A DNA stretch of 48,833 nucleotides from Candidatus Aminicenantes bacterium (GTDB taxonomy: Bacteria > Acidobacteriota > Aminicenantia > Aminicenantales > UBA4085): the NCBI GenBank assembly GCA_026393855.1, contig JAPKZJ010000023.1, positions 1 through 48,833 on the forward strand, in the 5' to 3' direction. A model generated the notes under the pieces. The model searched no databases, was not told the DNA's origin, and was given only the letters and a program-made list of their open reading frames with translations. Below are positions 26,757 through 35,722 of this stretch, in pieces. Position numbers and translations under genes: made by a program. Position 1 is the stretch's first letter. Every line of letters begins with the position of its first letter.

Positions 26757-27311
26757 ATGGCCCCCTTGATTCTCTTCCTGCTCATCATCGGCGTCCTGTT
26801 CCTGCTGGTCGTCGGCATCTACAACGGCCTGGTGGCGCTGCGCAACCGCTGCCAGAACGCCTGGTCCCAGGTCGACGTCCAGCTCAAGCGCCGCTACGAC
26901 CTGATCCCCAACCTGGTCGAGACGGTCAAGGGCTACGCCAAGCACGAGTCGGGCGTCTTCCAGAACGTCACCGAGGCCCGGTCCAAGGCCATGGGCGCAG
27001 GCACCGTCAAGGACCAGGGCGTCGCGGAGACGCAGCTGGCCGGGGCCCTCAAAACGCTGTTCGCGGTGGCCGAGGCCTACCCCGACCTCAAAGCCAACCA
27101 GAACTTCCTGATGCTGCAGGAGGAGCTCGCCGGGACCGAGGGCAAGATCGCCTATGCCCGGCAGTTCTACAACGACACGGTCATGAAGTTCAACCAGAAA
27201 CAACAGGTCTTCCCCTCCAACGTCATCGCCAACATGTTCGGGTTCAAGGAGCGGGAGTACTTCGAGATCACCGAGGCCGCGGCCAAGGAGCCGGTCAAGG
27301 TCCAGTTCTGA
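26757..27311 (+). CDS. LemA family protein
   Basis: LemA proteins are single-pass inner-membrane proteins with a helical body facing outward or the cytoplasm; function is not settled. The 184-residue product has a transmembrane helix at about 4-24, then the family block [20 protein letters not shown] and [23 protein letters not shown] 26757 has CAAGGAG upstream. The M48 gene starts 17 nt later; LemA-HtpX pairs are common and suggest work in membrane protein quality control. Confidence 0.95.
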   Translation: MAPLILFLLIIGVLFLLVVGIYNGLVALRNRCQNAWSQVDVQLKRRYDLIPNLVETVKGYAKHESGVFQNVTEARSKAMGAGTVKDQGVAETQLAGALKTLFAVAEAYPDLKANQNFLMLQEELAGTEGKIAYARQFYNDTVMKFNQKQQVFPSNVIANMFGFKEREYFEITEAAAKEPVKVQF

Positions 27312-27328
27312 GCCTCACCGAGCGCGGC

Positions 27329-28219
27329 ATGTACGAGCAAATCGCCGCGAACAAGCGGAAGTCCGCGGTCCTGGTCTTCTGCTTCATCCTGGCCATCGTG
27401 GCCTTGGGGGTGGCCTTCGACTACCTGACCAACCTGGGGGTGGCCGGGGTCATCGTAGCCGTCGTGATCGCCCTCCTCTCGGCCTGGGGCAGCTACTACG
27501 CCAGCGATAAGATCACCCTGGCCATCAGCAAGGCCCGGCCGGCGACCAAGGAAGAATTCCCGTATCTTTACAATGTCGTCGAGGGGCTGGCCATTGCGGC
27601 CGGCGTCCCCGCTCCCCGCTGCTATGTCATCGACGACACGGCGCCCAACGCGTTCGCCACGGGGCGTAACCCGCAAAACTCGGTCATCTGCGTCACCACG
27701 GGGCTTTTAGAGAAAATGAACCGGGCCGAGCTCGAGGGCGTCGTAGCCCACGAAATGTCCCACATCCGCAACTTCGACGTGCGGCTGATGACGCTGGTCG
27801 TCGTCATGATCGGCATCATGGCCCTGCTCAGCGATTGGATCCTGCGGAGCTTTCTGTGGGGCGGCAAGATCCGGCGGAGCGGCCGCGACAAGAGCGGGAT
27901 CGGGGCGGCGCTGATCGTCATCGGTCTGCTGATGGCGATCCTGGCCCCGATCATCGGGTCCCTTATCCGCATGGCCATCTCCCGGAAGCGCGAGTTTCTG
28001 GCCGACGCCAGCTCGGCCGAGCTGACCCGCTATCCGGCCGGCCTGGCCTCGGCCCTGCGCAAGATCGCCGACGACAAGGAGCCTCTCGAGGCGGCCAACA
28101 AGGCCACGGCCCATCTCTACATCGCCAACCCCCTGCTCGATCACAAGGGCAAGCTTAACCGGCTGTTCAGCACCCACCCGCCGATCGAGGAACGGATCGC
28201 GGCCCTGGAGAAGATGTAG
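27329..28219 (+). CDS. M48 family membrane zinc protease (HtpX-like)
   Basis: HtpX-like proteases cut misfolded membrane proteins. The zinc motif HEMSH is at 141-145, the third ligand E222 in KREFLADASS. Transmembrane segments at about 12-30, 38-56, 151-168 and 190-213 fit the family. Length 296 is normal. It is cotranscribed with lemA. Repeat copy B2 begins 8 nt past the stop. Confidence 0.94.
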   Translation: MYEQIAANKRKSAVLVFCFILAIVALGVAFDYLTNLGVAGVIVAVVIALLSAWGSYYASDKITLAISKARPATKEEFPYLYNVVEGLAIAAGVPAPRCYVIDDTAPNAFATGRNPQNSVICVTTGLLEKMNRAELEGVVAHEMSHIRNFDVRLMTLVVVMIGIMALLSDWILRSFLWGGKIRRSGRDKSGIGAALIVIGLLMAILAPIIGSLIRMAISRKREFLADASSAELTRYPAGLASALRKIADDKEPLEAANKATAHLYIANPLLDHKGKLNRLFSTHPPIEERIAALEKM

Positions 28220-28226
28220 AGGCTTC

Positions 28227-28483
28227 GGGTATCGGGGGCGGAAAACGCTCACTCCCCCGGCGAGGGAGTTCGCTCCGGCCGGCTCGGTCGCTCTCGTCCC
28301 CTGACCAGAACAAGGGAATCGGAAAATCATCGGAAAAGACTACCTTGAAGGGGAGGCAGCCCCGGGCGTTGGAGGGGGAACCCCCCAAAGGTTCCCCCTC
28401 CAAGGGAGTCCCCGCTCCCTCGCCGACCCTATGCTAGAAAGCATAGGGCAACAAAGCTCGTGGTTTCCGCCCCCGATTACCCT
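28227..28483. repeat. Interspersed repeat family B, copy 2 (257 bp)
   Basis: Same length and order as 14540-14796. Inverted ends: left GGGTATCGGGGGCGGAAA, right TTTCCGCCCCCGATTACCC. Internal hairpins: 28369-28382 with 28390-28403, and CCCTATGCT/AGCATAGGG near 28427-28448. The end sequences differ from copy 1 but match each other. It fills the spacer between convergent htpX-like and beta-lactamase-like genes. Confidence 0.85.
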
Positions 28484-28535
28484 CGCCTTGCGGAAAGGAA
28501 AGCCGATGCGGTTTGAATTCGCCGCCGCGGCCGCG

Positions 28536-29600
28536 TTACTTTGACGCCGGGAGGCTTTTCAGCTTCTCGATGAGGTCCTCGACGATCATCCCCCCGACCT
28601 GCGGGGTCGTGAAATTCCGCTCGGTGAAGGCCAAGACCAGGCCGTAGTCCGGGAGGATATGGGTGAATTGGCCGCCCGCGCCGCGCGACGAGATGACGCG
28701 CGTTTTCCGGCCTTCCCCGAGGTCGTAGTCCTTCGTCCACCAGAAATAGCCGTATCCGCTGGCATTGAATTCCGTCATGAAGCGCGGCGTCACGGCCCGC
28801 TCGATCCAGCCCTCCGAGACGATCCGGCGGCCCTTCCACATCCCTTTGTTGAGCGCTAGCTCGCCGATCTTGGCCATATCCATCGGCTTCAGGGCCAGTC
28901 CGCCTCCCGCATGGCAGAATCCCTTGGCATTCTTCAGCCAGGTGAATTCGCGGATGTCCAGGGGCTCGAAAAGGGTCTTGCGGGCGAATGCCTCGAGGGA
29001 CTGGCCGGATGCCTTCTCGATGATCGCGGCGACTAGCATCGGGCAGCCGCTGTTGTACTCGAAGACCGTGCCTGGAGGGACGGCCATGGGTCGGGCGAGG
29101 ACATAGGCCAGCCAGTCGTCGCTGCGGAACATTTTTGCGTTGTCGTTCTTGGGGTCCTCCTGGGGAAGCATCTCCTCCCAGTCGATCCCCGCCGACATCG
29201 TTAACAGGTCCTTGATCGTCATAGCCGCCTTGAGCTTGTCCCCGGGAGCGAAGGATTCCGGGAAGTAGGGCGCCACTTTCTCGTTCTCGCTCTTGATCAA
29301 GCCTTGATCGATGGCCACTCCGAGAAGGAGGGCCGTGATGCTCTTGGTCTGGGATTGCATCTGATGCGGCGCTCCGCCCTGCACGCCGTTGTAGTATTTC
29401 TCGAAAGCCGTGCGGCCTTGGTGGAGGACGATGAGGCTGTCGAAATTCTTGAAGGAATCGCGAGGGTCCGTCTCGATGATCTTATGCGCGGCGCCGGTGA
29501 CGGCTTCGAGGAGGGCATCGAGTTTCGGGGGCGGGCTTTGCCGGCCGTGGGCCGGGCCGACGATCAGTGCGGCGCAAAGAAGCCATCCCGTCTTTTTCAT
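28536..29600 (-). CDS. Serine beta-lactamase-like hydrolase, exported
   Basis: This family (class C beta-lactamase/EstB fold) includes esterases, D-aminopeptidases and penicillin-binding relatives. The 354-residue protein has a signal peptide (MKKTGWLLCAALIVGPAHG), the nucleophile motif S83-Q-T-K86, a tyrosine motif in FEYNSGCP and the third motif region SRGAGGQF near the end. The substrate is not clear; an esterase or peptidase is likelier than a true beta-lactamase. It is a single leftward gene. Confidence 0.9.
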   Translation of the reverse strand: MKKTGWLLCAALIVGPAHGRQSPPPKLDALLEAVTGAAHKIIETDPRDSFKNFDSLIVLHQGRTAFEKYYNGVQGGAPHQMQSQTKSITALLLGVAIDQGLIKSENEKVAPYFPESFAPGDKLKAAMTIKDLLTMSAGIDWEEMLPQEDPKNDNAKMFRSDDWLAYVLARPMAVPPGTVFEYNSGCPMLVAAIIEKASGQSLEAFARKTLFEPLDIREFTWLKNAKGFCHAGGGLALKPMDMAKIGELALNKGMWKGRRIVSEGWIERAVTPRFMTEFNASGYGYFWWTKDYDLGEGRKTRVISSRGAGGQFTHILPDYGLVLAFTERNFTTPQVGGMIVEDLIEKLKSLPASK

Positions 29601-29707
29601 TGCGCATCTCCCGTTGGCCTGGGTCAGCCCCGAATGGTCATACGCTCCAGGCCCGGCAAACGCAACGCGAGCACCGCTTTGCCGTTCGCAATCCCTTTAG
29701 AAACCGC

Positions 29708-29736
29708 TTGAAAAGCGCCCCCCGTCTGTCTATAAT
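29708..29736 (+). promoter_or_regulatory. Promoter of tRNA-Asp
   Basis: TTGAAA at 29708-29713, a 17-nt spacer and a perfect TATAAT at 29731-29736, 14 nt before the tRNA. Among the best promoter matches in the window. Confidence 0.85.
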
Positions 29737-29750
29737 ATGGCCCCTCGGGC

Positions 29751-29827
29751 GGGGCCGTAGTTCAGTTGGTTAGAACGCTGGCCTGTCACGTCAGAGGTCG
29801 CGAGTTCAAGTCTCGTCGGCCCCGCCA
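29751..29827 (+). tRNA. tRNA-Asp (anticodon GTC)
   Basis: The gene starts GGGGCCGTAGTTCAGTTGGT and ends with an encoded CCA. Acceptor stem GGGGCCG/CGGCCCC with discriminator G, D arm with GTTC/GAAC, anticodon loop CTGTCAC giving GTC (aspartate), T loop GTTCAAG. The 77-nt cloverleaf is complete. Confidence 0.97.
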
Positions 29828-29830
29828 CTC

Positions 29831-30280
29831 CTTTCCCAAAACGCTGACATACCCCTCCCTGTTTAGGGAGGGTAGGGTGGGTAATATCTAAGAAGAACCG
29901 GAAGCGTTTTGGGCACGCCCTGCATCAACGACGGGACAACATCCCTGTGTGCTGAGGGTAGGGTGGGTAAGAATCTAAAAGGAATTGGAAACGCTTTGGG
30001 CAAGCCCGGCAACGGTATAGGCCAATCATCACTCTTCAGCGGTAGGGGGGATAAGTTTACTAAAAAGAGTTGGAAGCGCGTTGGGCACGCCCTGCATCAA
30101 CGACGGGACAACATCCCTGTGCGCTGGGGGTAGGGTGGGTAAGACTTAAAAAGCGGCCGGAAACGCTTTGGGCACGCCCTGCATCGGAATATGCAAATCA
30201 TCTTTCGTCAGCGCGGTAGGGAGGATAAGTTCAATAAAGAGAAGATGGAAGCGTTTTGGGCAGCCTTCTCCTGATAATCG
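29831..30280. repeat. Five-unit tandem array of about 86 nt behind tRNA-Asp
   Basis: Units start with GGTAGGGNGGNTAA at 29871, 29957, 30041, 30129 and 30215 (steps of 86, 84, 88 and 86 nt); the fifth stops near 30280. Each has GGAARCGYTTTGGGCACGCC or close to it in the middle. Units 1 and 3 share a distal half (CATCAACGACGGGACAACAT), units 2 and 4 share another (AATCATC...TCAGC), so the true period is a pair of about 172 nt. A leading part at 29834-29844 (CCCAAAACGCT) is the inverse of the core. No coding frame is shared by the units. Confidence 0.9.
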
Positions 30281-30422
30281 ATCGTTCTCCTTGGTTCTCT
30301 GTCCAGGTACCTTTACTCAGAAATCGTCGATTTTAAGCAAAATCCGTGACACCGGTTGGTGATTTCCGCGTTCAGGCACAGCGAAATAAAAAATTGGGTC
30401 AAGGAAGCCTGAGTACCGCCGA

Positions 30423-30451
30423 TTGATTTCCCTCTCCCCCGGCACTATACT
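30423..30451 (+). promoter_or_regulatory. Candidate promoter of the amidohydrolase gene
   Basis: TTGATT at 30423-30428, a 17-nt spacer, TATACT at 30446-30451. It lies about 130 nt before the start codon. A perfect 14-bp palindrome TTGAGAATTCTCAA follows at 30504-30517, downstream of the likely transcription start, and could be an operator. Confidence 0.5.
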
Positions 30452-30503
30452 CAAATCAAGTCGCTTAAGAGACAAGTCCCTCTGAAATGCCCGACCCGTC
30501 ATT

Positions 30504-30517
30504 TTGAGAATTCTCAA
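30504..30517. promoter_or_regulatory. 14-bp palindrome in the amidohydrolase leader
   Basis: TTGAGAATTCTCAA is perfectly self-complementary and lies between the candidate promoter and the start codon at 30580. A regulator site is possible; no regulator gene is next to it. Confidence 0.35.
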
Positions 30518-30579
30518 GCGGTTTTTCGGGAATAACAAGCGAAATGATTCAACTATGACCTGGCAGAATAGCGGCGCAC

Positions 30580-32388
30580 ATGAGAAATAAAATCGTTCTG
30601 TTGCTTCTCTGTTTGCCCCTATTTTCTTTATCCTGTGCCCGGCGGAAGCCTGTCGGCGAGGGAGCGACACTTGTTTTTACTCATGTGACAATTATCAATA
30701 CTACAGGCGGCCCGAGTCAGCCGGATATGACGGTGTTTATGACTGGCAGCCGCATTACGGATATCTATTCGGCCGGATCTGTCCGCCCTCCCAAAGGAGT
30801 CCGGGTAATAGATGCGGAGGGCAAATACTTGATCCCCGGTCTATGGGATATGCATGTCCACTGGTACGATGAGCGATTCCTCTCGCTCTTCATTGCCAAT
30901 GGCGTCACGGGTGTGCGGCAGATGTTCGGCTTTCCTATTCACCTTGATTGGCGAGAAAGGGCCGCGCGAGGCGAGCTGCTCGCGCCACGCCAAGCCATCG
31001 CGAGTGCGATTGTGGACGGTCCGGGGGCTACCTGGGTCAACTCGATCAAAGTCGCAAATGAGACGGACGCGCGCCGAGCGGTACAGAAAATCAAAAGCTC
31101 TGGATTCGATTTCGTCAAGGTCTATGCCGGCCTGCCGAGGGATGCCTATTTCGCCATCGCCGATGAATCAGCGAAACAAGGTCTGATTTTTGCCGGACAC
31201 GTTCCCCATTCGGTGAGCGCGCTTGAGGCCTCCGAGGCCGGCCAAAAGAGCATAGAGCACTTAAGCGGCGTTCTTGAGGCCTGTTCGCCGATCGGAGGCG
31301 AAATAACCCGCGGATATATTGAAAACATGGCCGGTGTGAACAATCGAACAGGAATGGATAAAGCCAAGCTGAGAGTGCTGCGCAATCTCTATGAAAGATT
31401 GCTGGCCACGTATGACAAGGAGAGGGCTGCCGCGCTATTCGCGAGCTTCGCTAAAAACGGCACATGGCAGTGCCCGACCCTTACCGTGAATCGCTCTTCG
31501 GCCTTCGCGGGCGATGCGGAGTTCGGGAATGATCCAAGACTCAAGTACATGCCCCGCGGCATCAGATCCACTTGGCAGCCAGGGAACGATCCTTTGCGAG
31601 CCTCTCGAACGGCTGAGGACTATGCCGTCCGAAAACGCCGTTACCAGAAAGAAAGGGAAATGCTCGCAGAGATGCGACGGGCCGGCGTAAGGTTCCTCGC
31701 CGGGACGGATACCGGGAACCCGTTCTGTTTTCCCGGATTCAGTCTGCACGATGAGCTGACCCTGATGGTCGAAGCAGGGTTTACCCCCATGGAGGCCCTG
31801 CAAGCGGCCACCTTAAACGCTGCGATCTTCCTTGGCCGGGCCGAATCGCTTGGCACGGTCGAGAAAGGGAAGATCGCCGACCTGGTTCTGCTCGAAGCCA
31901 ACCCCCTTGAAAACATTGAAAACACGAAAAGAATCGCCGCTGTCGTACTCGGCGGCAAACTATTTGAGAAACCGCGACTCGATACGATGCTCGCCGATGC
32001 GGAAAAGCTTGCCAATCAGAAGTCAATTGCCGACGTCCTCATGAAGACGATCGAAGAACAGAACGTTGCGACCGCCGTCCGGCAATACAATGAGCTTAGG
32101 ACCCGGGAACCAGACGCCTATGATTTTCGCGAATCCGAGTTGTGTGGCCTAGGCTACCGTTTGTTGGGTGTTAAGAAGGTCAAAGATGCAATCGAGATCT
32201 TTAAGCTAAACGTCGTCGGATATCCTCAGTCCAGCGACGCTTATAGCTGTCTGGGGGAGGCTTATGTGATAGATGCCGATAAAGAGAACGCTATCGCGAA
32301 CTACAAAAAATCCTTAGATTTGGACCCTCAAAATAAGTATGTGGCCGAGATATTAACGAAACTCGGTAAAAAGGGACCGCATCCCTAA
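30580..32388 (+). CDS. Lipoprotein amidohydrolase with C-terminal TPR
   Basis: The 602-residue protein has a lipoprotein-type signal (C19 in FSLSCARR). The amidohydrolase fold of the imidazolonepropionase-like group follows: H92 and H94 in WDMHVHW, a lysine in FDFVKVYAG, GHVPHS, IEHLSG and the aspartate in LAGTDTGNP. The last 110 residues carry TPR-like units (KDAIEIFKLNVVGYPQSSDA). A TPR tail on this family is unusual and suggests a peptide or partner dock. The gene looks less GC-rich than its neighbours and may be acquired. Peptidase (prolidase-like) or cyclic amide hydrolase are both possible. Confidence 0.88.
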   Translation: MRNKIVLLLLCLPLFSLSCARRKPVGEGATLVFTHVTIINTTGGPSQPDMTVFMTGSRITDIYSAGSVRPPKGVRVIDAEGKYLIPGLWDMHVHWYDERFLSLFIANGVTGVRQMFGFPIHLDWRERAARGELLAPRQAIASAIVDGPGATWVNSIKVANETDARRAVQKIKSSGFDFVKVYAGLPRDAYFAIADESAKQGLIFAGHVPHSVSALEASEAGQKSIEHLSGVLEACSPIGGEITRGYIENMAGVNNRTGMDKAKLRVLRNLYERLLATYDKERAAALFASFAKNGTWQCPTLTVNRSSAFAGDAEFGNDPRLKYMPRGIRSTWQPGNDPLRASRTAEDYAVRKRRYQKEREMLAEMRRAGVRFLAGTDTGNPFCFPGFSLHDELTLMVEAGFTPMEALQAATLNAAIFLGRAESLGTVEKGKIADLVLLEANPLENIENTKRIAAVVLGGKLFEKPRLDTMLADAEKLANQKSIADVLMKTIEEQNVATAVRQYNELRTREPDAYDFRESELCGLGYRLLGVKKVKDAIEIFKLNVVGYPQSSDAYSCLGEAYVIDADKENAIANYKKSLDLDPQNKYVAEILTKLGKKGPHP

Positions 32389-32819
32389 AAAATGGTCCGC
32401 CCAAAATGTGAGTTTGCTGGCCGAATATCGCTGGCATCAATCCTCTTGCGAACAGAGGCCTTTGAGCTGATAAAGCAGGGATTTCACGCCGGGAAGGGAA
32501 AAAACGGTACTAAAATAACTATAGAAGGCCCGCCACCAAATCGCTCATAATCCGAAGTATACGTGGTTTTCGAGTCGTCTCCTTTTCCACCCCAGTACCG
32601 TATTTTCAGCGAAATTCAATTGGATCTGTTTCAGAATTGTGACACGAAGAGCGGTCCGTCTGCACCGTTGAAGCGGAGCTCTTCTGCCACAAATGCACCA
32701 AGGTGCGCGACGGAGTCTCGCCTCTATCATTAATCCGTAAAAACCCGCGAAGCGCCACATAGATGCGGCTCTGCTTTCTAAAAAAGCTACCGATGGGATC
32801 GATAGAAATGGGGGGCGGG
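32389..32819. other. Spacer without a supported gene
   Basis: About 430 bp. A minus-strand open frame at 32606-32854 (82 codons) overlaps the LysE-like gene end and has no recognisable domain; it could be the remnant of a gene. The composition is mixed, less GC-rich than nearby genes. I see no terminator, RNA or repeat here. Confidence 0.4.
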
Positions 32820-33467
32820 TCAATGCGCAAAATATCGTATGGCGTTGAACACAAAGAAAAAGGAGAGCAAAACGAGAGCGAGGCCGAGCCAATAATATAT
32901 TTTTCCCAGGGCCCGGATGGGTATGAAATGCTTGAAGCGGAGCATTCCTAAGGCCAGGACGGTCAAATAGCCCCCCAATCCGATCGCGCCGCCGGCGATA
33001 AAAACAGCTTTGGAAGCGCCGGTCAATGGATTGGCCAGTCCGAGGTGCTTGGCCAGAACGACGCCGTAAAGCCAGGTCAATATCATTTGAGGATTGGTGA
33101 CGGCCAATAAAAATCCCGTGAAGTAAGCCCGACGCCGGCGGCGCAACAAAGCGTGTTCGAGCTCCAACTGAGGGGGCTTGCGGCTCTGCCTCAGAGTCAC
33201 GAAAGCCAAGCCCCACAGGACAACCGCCCCGACAGCATTGAAGGCGGCCATCACCCAACGAACTTGTAGGAACGGGGCCAGTCCGTACAGGGAGATCGCT
33301 CCGTACATGACATCGGAAGAAACGGAACCGAGAATGACCATCCCCGCCGACCGCAGGTGGCCGAGAATCGCTCTCTTGGCCACTTCGATTTGTGAGCCCC
33401 CGACGGGGATGGCGGTCAGGAAGCCCAGGCCAATGGCCAAAATGAAGAGGAAGACCATCCTCATCAT
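32820..33467 (-). CDS. LysE-family transporter
   Basis: LysE/RhtB proteins export amino acids and related small molecules. The 215-residue protein has about six hydrophobic segments and the family start FLFILAIGLGFLTAIPVGGS with the later TNPQMILTWLYG motif. Its start overlaps the stop of the upstream glycosyltransferase fragment by 4 nt (ATGA). The substrate is not visible. Confidence 0.86.
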   Translation of the reverse strand: MMRMVFLFILAIGLGFLTAIPVGGSQIEVAKRAILGHLRSAGMVILGSVSSDVMYGAISLYGLAPFLQVRWVMAAFNAVGAVVLWGLAFVTLRQSRKPPQLELEHALLRRRRRAYFTGFLLAVTNPQMILTWLYGVVLAKHLGLANPLTGASKAVFIAGGAIGLGGYLTVLALGMLRFKHFIPIRALGKIYYWLGLALVLLSFFFVFNAIRYFAH

Positions 33468-34219
33468 GCGTTCACTAAGGCGAACCGGTGGGGGTTTGGC
33501 TCGGTCAAAGTTCCCAAATAGGCGTTGATCCGCCCGGCCAAGATTTCAACGTCCATTTGCTCGAAGCAGCGGACCGTCCGGCAAGTCTTCAACATTTTAT
33601 CCAAGCAGGTGATGTTGCGGCACGGGCTCCCGGAGGAATAGCACCAGGACGGCGCGTCCTGATGGGCCGGCAGATAGCCCGATTGAAGGGAGTCGTATCC
33701 AGACATCCGGGCCGGAGTGGCGCCGAAAATGGACAGGATTGCCGTCCGGTTCCGGAAAACGAAGCGATTCGTTCGGGAATATTTCCGGGCGGCGGCCACA
33801 TGGAGCGGGCCGGTATCTCCGGAAACGAAGACATCGGACAAATCGATGAGAGCCGCATAGGCATCCAAAGGGAGCGCGGCGGGAACAATCCGGATCCGGG
33901 CTCGCAGGGGCGGCGCGAGGGCTTCTTTAAGTCGCAGCCCGATCCCTGCGTCGGTGTGGCCTTCTCCCAGAAGAACCGTAGCGTTTGACTTGACCATCCG
34001 GCTCAATAAGGCGGCTTGCTTATCGAATGGAATTCGAGTGAACCGGAAAGCTTCGTCAGGGTTGAAAAAGACCACCGCCCGATCGTCGGAGAGGCCCATT
34101 TCATAGGCCAAGTGTCCGGCTCGGTCTAGGGCCGAATCGGACAGCGTCACCCGGACACCATGGGCGTCAAAGCTGATCCTGTATACATAAACTTGCAGCA
34201 GGCGCCGCAACGGAGGCAT
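33464..34219 (-). CDS. Glycosyltransferase family 9 fragment (heptosyltransferase-like), 5'-truncated
   Basis: The C-terminal domain of GT9 is clear: VVFFNPDEAFRF, SNATVLLGEGHTDAG and the donor-site motif VSGDTGPLHVAAA. At 251 residues it lacks most of the N-terminal domain (full enzymes are about 340). The first codons (to about 34180) are another reading frame of a cysteine-cluster sequence (34147-34296), so the true 5' part has been lost by deletion or rearrangement. A cysteine-rich end (WCYSSGSPCRNITCL) is present. It is probably not functional as a transferase, though it stays open for 251 codons. Confidence 0.7.
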   Translation of the reverse strand: MPPLRRLLQVYVYRISFDAHGVRVTLSDSALDRAGHLAYEMGLSDDRAVVFFNPDEAFRFTRIPFDKQAALLSRMVKSNATVLLGEGHTDAGIGLRLKEALAPPLRARIRIVPAALPLDAYAALIDLSDVFVSGDTGPLHVAAARKYSRTNRFVFRNRTAILSIFGATPARMSGYDSLQSGYLPAHQDAPSWCYSSGSPCRNITCLDKMLKTCRTVRCFEQMDVEILAGRINAYLGTLTEPNPHRFALVNA

Positions 34220-34296
34220 TGGCCATGGCGACTCTTGTCCTTGGGCCTCAGGTAGATAATCAACTGCCGGACTTTAAAGAATGCGTCGGATTTCAT
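34147..34296 (-). pseudogene. YkgJ-like cysteine-cluster fragment
   Basis: The 49-residue frame MKSDAFFKVRQLIIYLRPKD...HGQCLRCGACCKFMY carries the CxxCGxCC start of YkgJ-type zinc or iron cluster proteins, then stops after a short unrelated tail. The rest of the family is missing. It overlaps, in another frame, the start of the GT9 fragment, which marks a fusion point near 34180. Confidence 0.45.
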
Positions 34297-34560
34297 ATCG
34301 AGCCGGCCGGGCTCACGGCGATGCTCTCCCACAGGAACGGCTGTAGGATATCGATTCCTTTCGCTCCGATCGATATAGGGTTCATGGAATTCAGGCTAAA
34401 CCCGCAAAGATGAACTGAGCATGAACGGGCGGAAGCGCTTTTTCAGCGGAGGAAGCGGCCCCGGGCGCCATCGTCGACAAGTCTGCGATTTGACAGGTGC
34501 CCGCGCACGAGCGTAAGGTGGAGACATCTTTTGAAGGGAAAACATCCCAGGAGAAACACC

Positions 34561-35607
34561 ATGAGAAGATTTTCTGTCGGCATCGCCCTAATCGCCGCCC
34601 TGGCTTTGATCGGATGGGCCCAAGCGGCATCGGCCCCCCAGCCTTACAAAGTCGTCAAGACGGCCAAAGTCGGCGGAGCCGGCGGCTTCGATTATGTCTA
34701 TGCCGATGTGGCGGGACGCCGTTTATACATCCCCCGGACCGGGACGACACCGCGGGTGACCGTCTTCGACCTCGACACGCTCGAGCCGGTCGGCGAAATC
34801 TCCACCACCAGCGCCCGAGGGGTTGCGGTCGACCCCGCGTCCAATCACGGCTTTTGCAGCAGCAAACCCGTCGTGATGTGGGATACCAAAACCCTGGCCA
34901 CGATCAAGACCATCGACATCCAGGGCAACCCGGACGGCATCCTCTTTGATCCGTTCAACGCCCGCGTTTACGTGTTCAGCCACAGCGCGCCCAACGCCAC
35001 GGTGATCGAGGCCAAGGACGGCTCCGTGGTCGGCACGATCGATCTGGGAGGCGCGCCGGAACAAGCCGTCACAGACGGCCGAGGCCATCTCTACGTCACA
35101 ATCGAAGACAAGGATAATGTCGCGGTCGTTGACGCCAAGACGCTCGCGGTCACCGCCCATTATGATCTCGGCGGTAAAGGCGGCGGGCCGGCCGGGCTGG
35201 CCTTCGATGTGAAGAATCACCTCCTCTTTGCCGCCTGCCATCAACCCGCCACCATGGTCGTCCTTGATGCCAACGACGGCAAAATCCTCGACGCCCTGCC
35301 GATCGGCACCGGTGTAGACGGCGCCGTGTTCAATCCGGCGACCATGGAAGCCTTCAGCTCACAGGGGGACGGCACTCTGACGGTCGTCACGGAGAAAAGC
35401 CCGACCAGTTTCGTCATCGCCCAGAACGTGGCCACCCAGCGGGGCGCGAAAACGCTGACCTTGGATACCAAAACGAACCGGATTCTTCTGATCGCCGCGG
35501 AGTACACGCCTCCGCCTACTCCTCCGACCCCGCCGCCGGCCGGTACACGCGGCGGCCGAGGTCAGATGGTTCCGGATTCATTTGCCATCCTCGTGGTCGC
35601 CAAGTAA
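34561..35607 (+). CDS. Secreted YVTN/YncE-type beta-propeller protein
   Basis: The 348-residue product has a signal peptide (MRRFSVGIALIAALALIGWA, then QAAS) and repeated propeller blades, e.g. RRLYIPRTGTTPRVTVFDLD and RVYVFSHSAPNATVIEAKDG. A loop of Pro and Thr (PPPTPPTPPPAG) precedes the last strand. ATG 34561 has CAGGAGA upstream. Such proteins bind other proteins or act in surface processes; no enzyme is suggested. The SDR gene follows after 115 nt. Confidence 0.88.
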   Translation: MRRFSVGIALIAALALIGWAQAASAPQPYKVVKTAKVGGAGGFDYVYADVAGRRLYIPRTGTTPRVTVFDLDTLEPVGEISTTSARGVAVDPASNHGFCSSKPVVMWDTKTLATIKTIDIQGNPDGILFDPFNARVYVFSHSAPNATVIEAKDGSVVGTIDLGGAPEQAVTDGRGHLYVTIEDKDNVAVVDAKTLAVTAHYDLGGKGGGPAGLAFDVKNHLLFAACHQPATMVVLDANDGKILDALPIGTGVDGAVFNPATMEAFSSQGDGTLTVVTEKSPTSFVIAQNVATQRGAKTLTLDTKTNRILLIAAEYTPPPTPPTPPPAGTRGGRGQMVPDSFAILVVAK

Positions 35608-35722
35608 CCAGGGCGAAGAACCGCAGGCTGCGAGGACGGCGGCCCTTCAGCTGATCGAGCCGGGATTGGACTCCTGGACTGGATGGTTCTTCGTTCTCGA
35701 TTCTGGATGGCCGGGAGATGCC

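Noticed and set aside
29831-30280. CRISPR array
   Set aside because: Repeat units are about 86 nt with related, alternating halves and no unique spacers of constant length; no cas genes are in the window.
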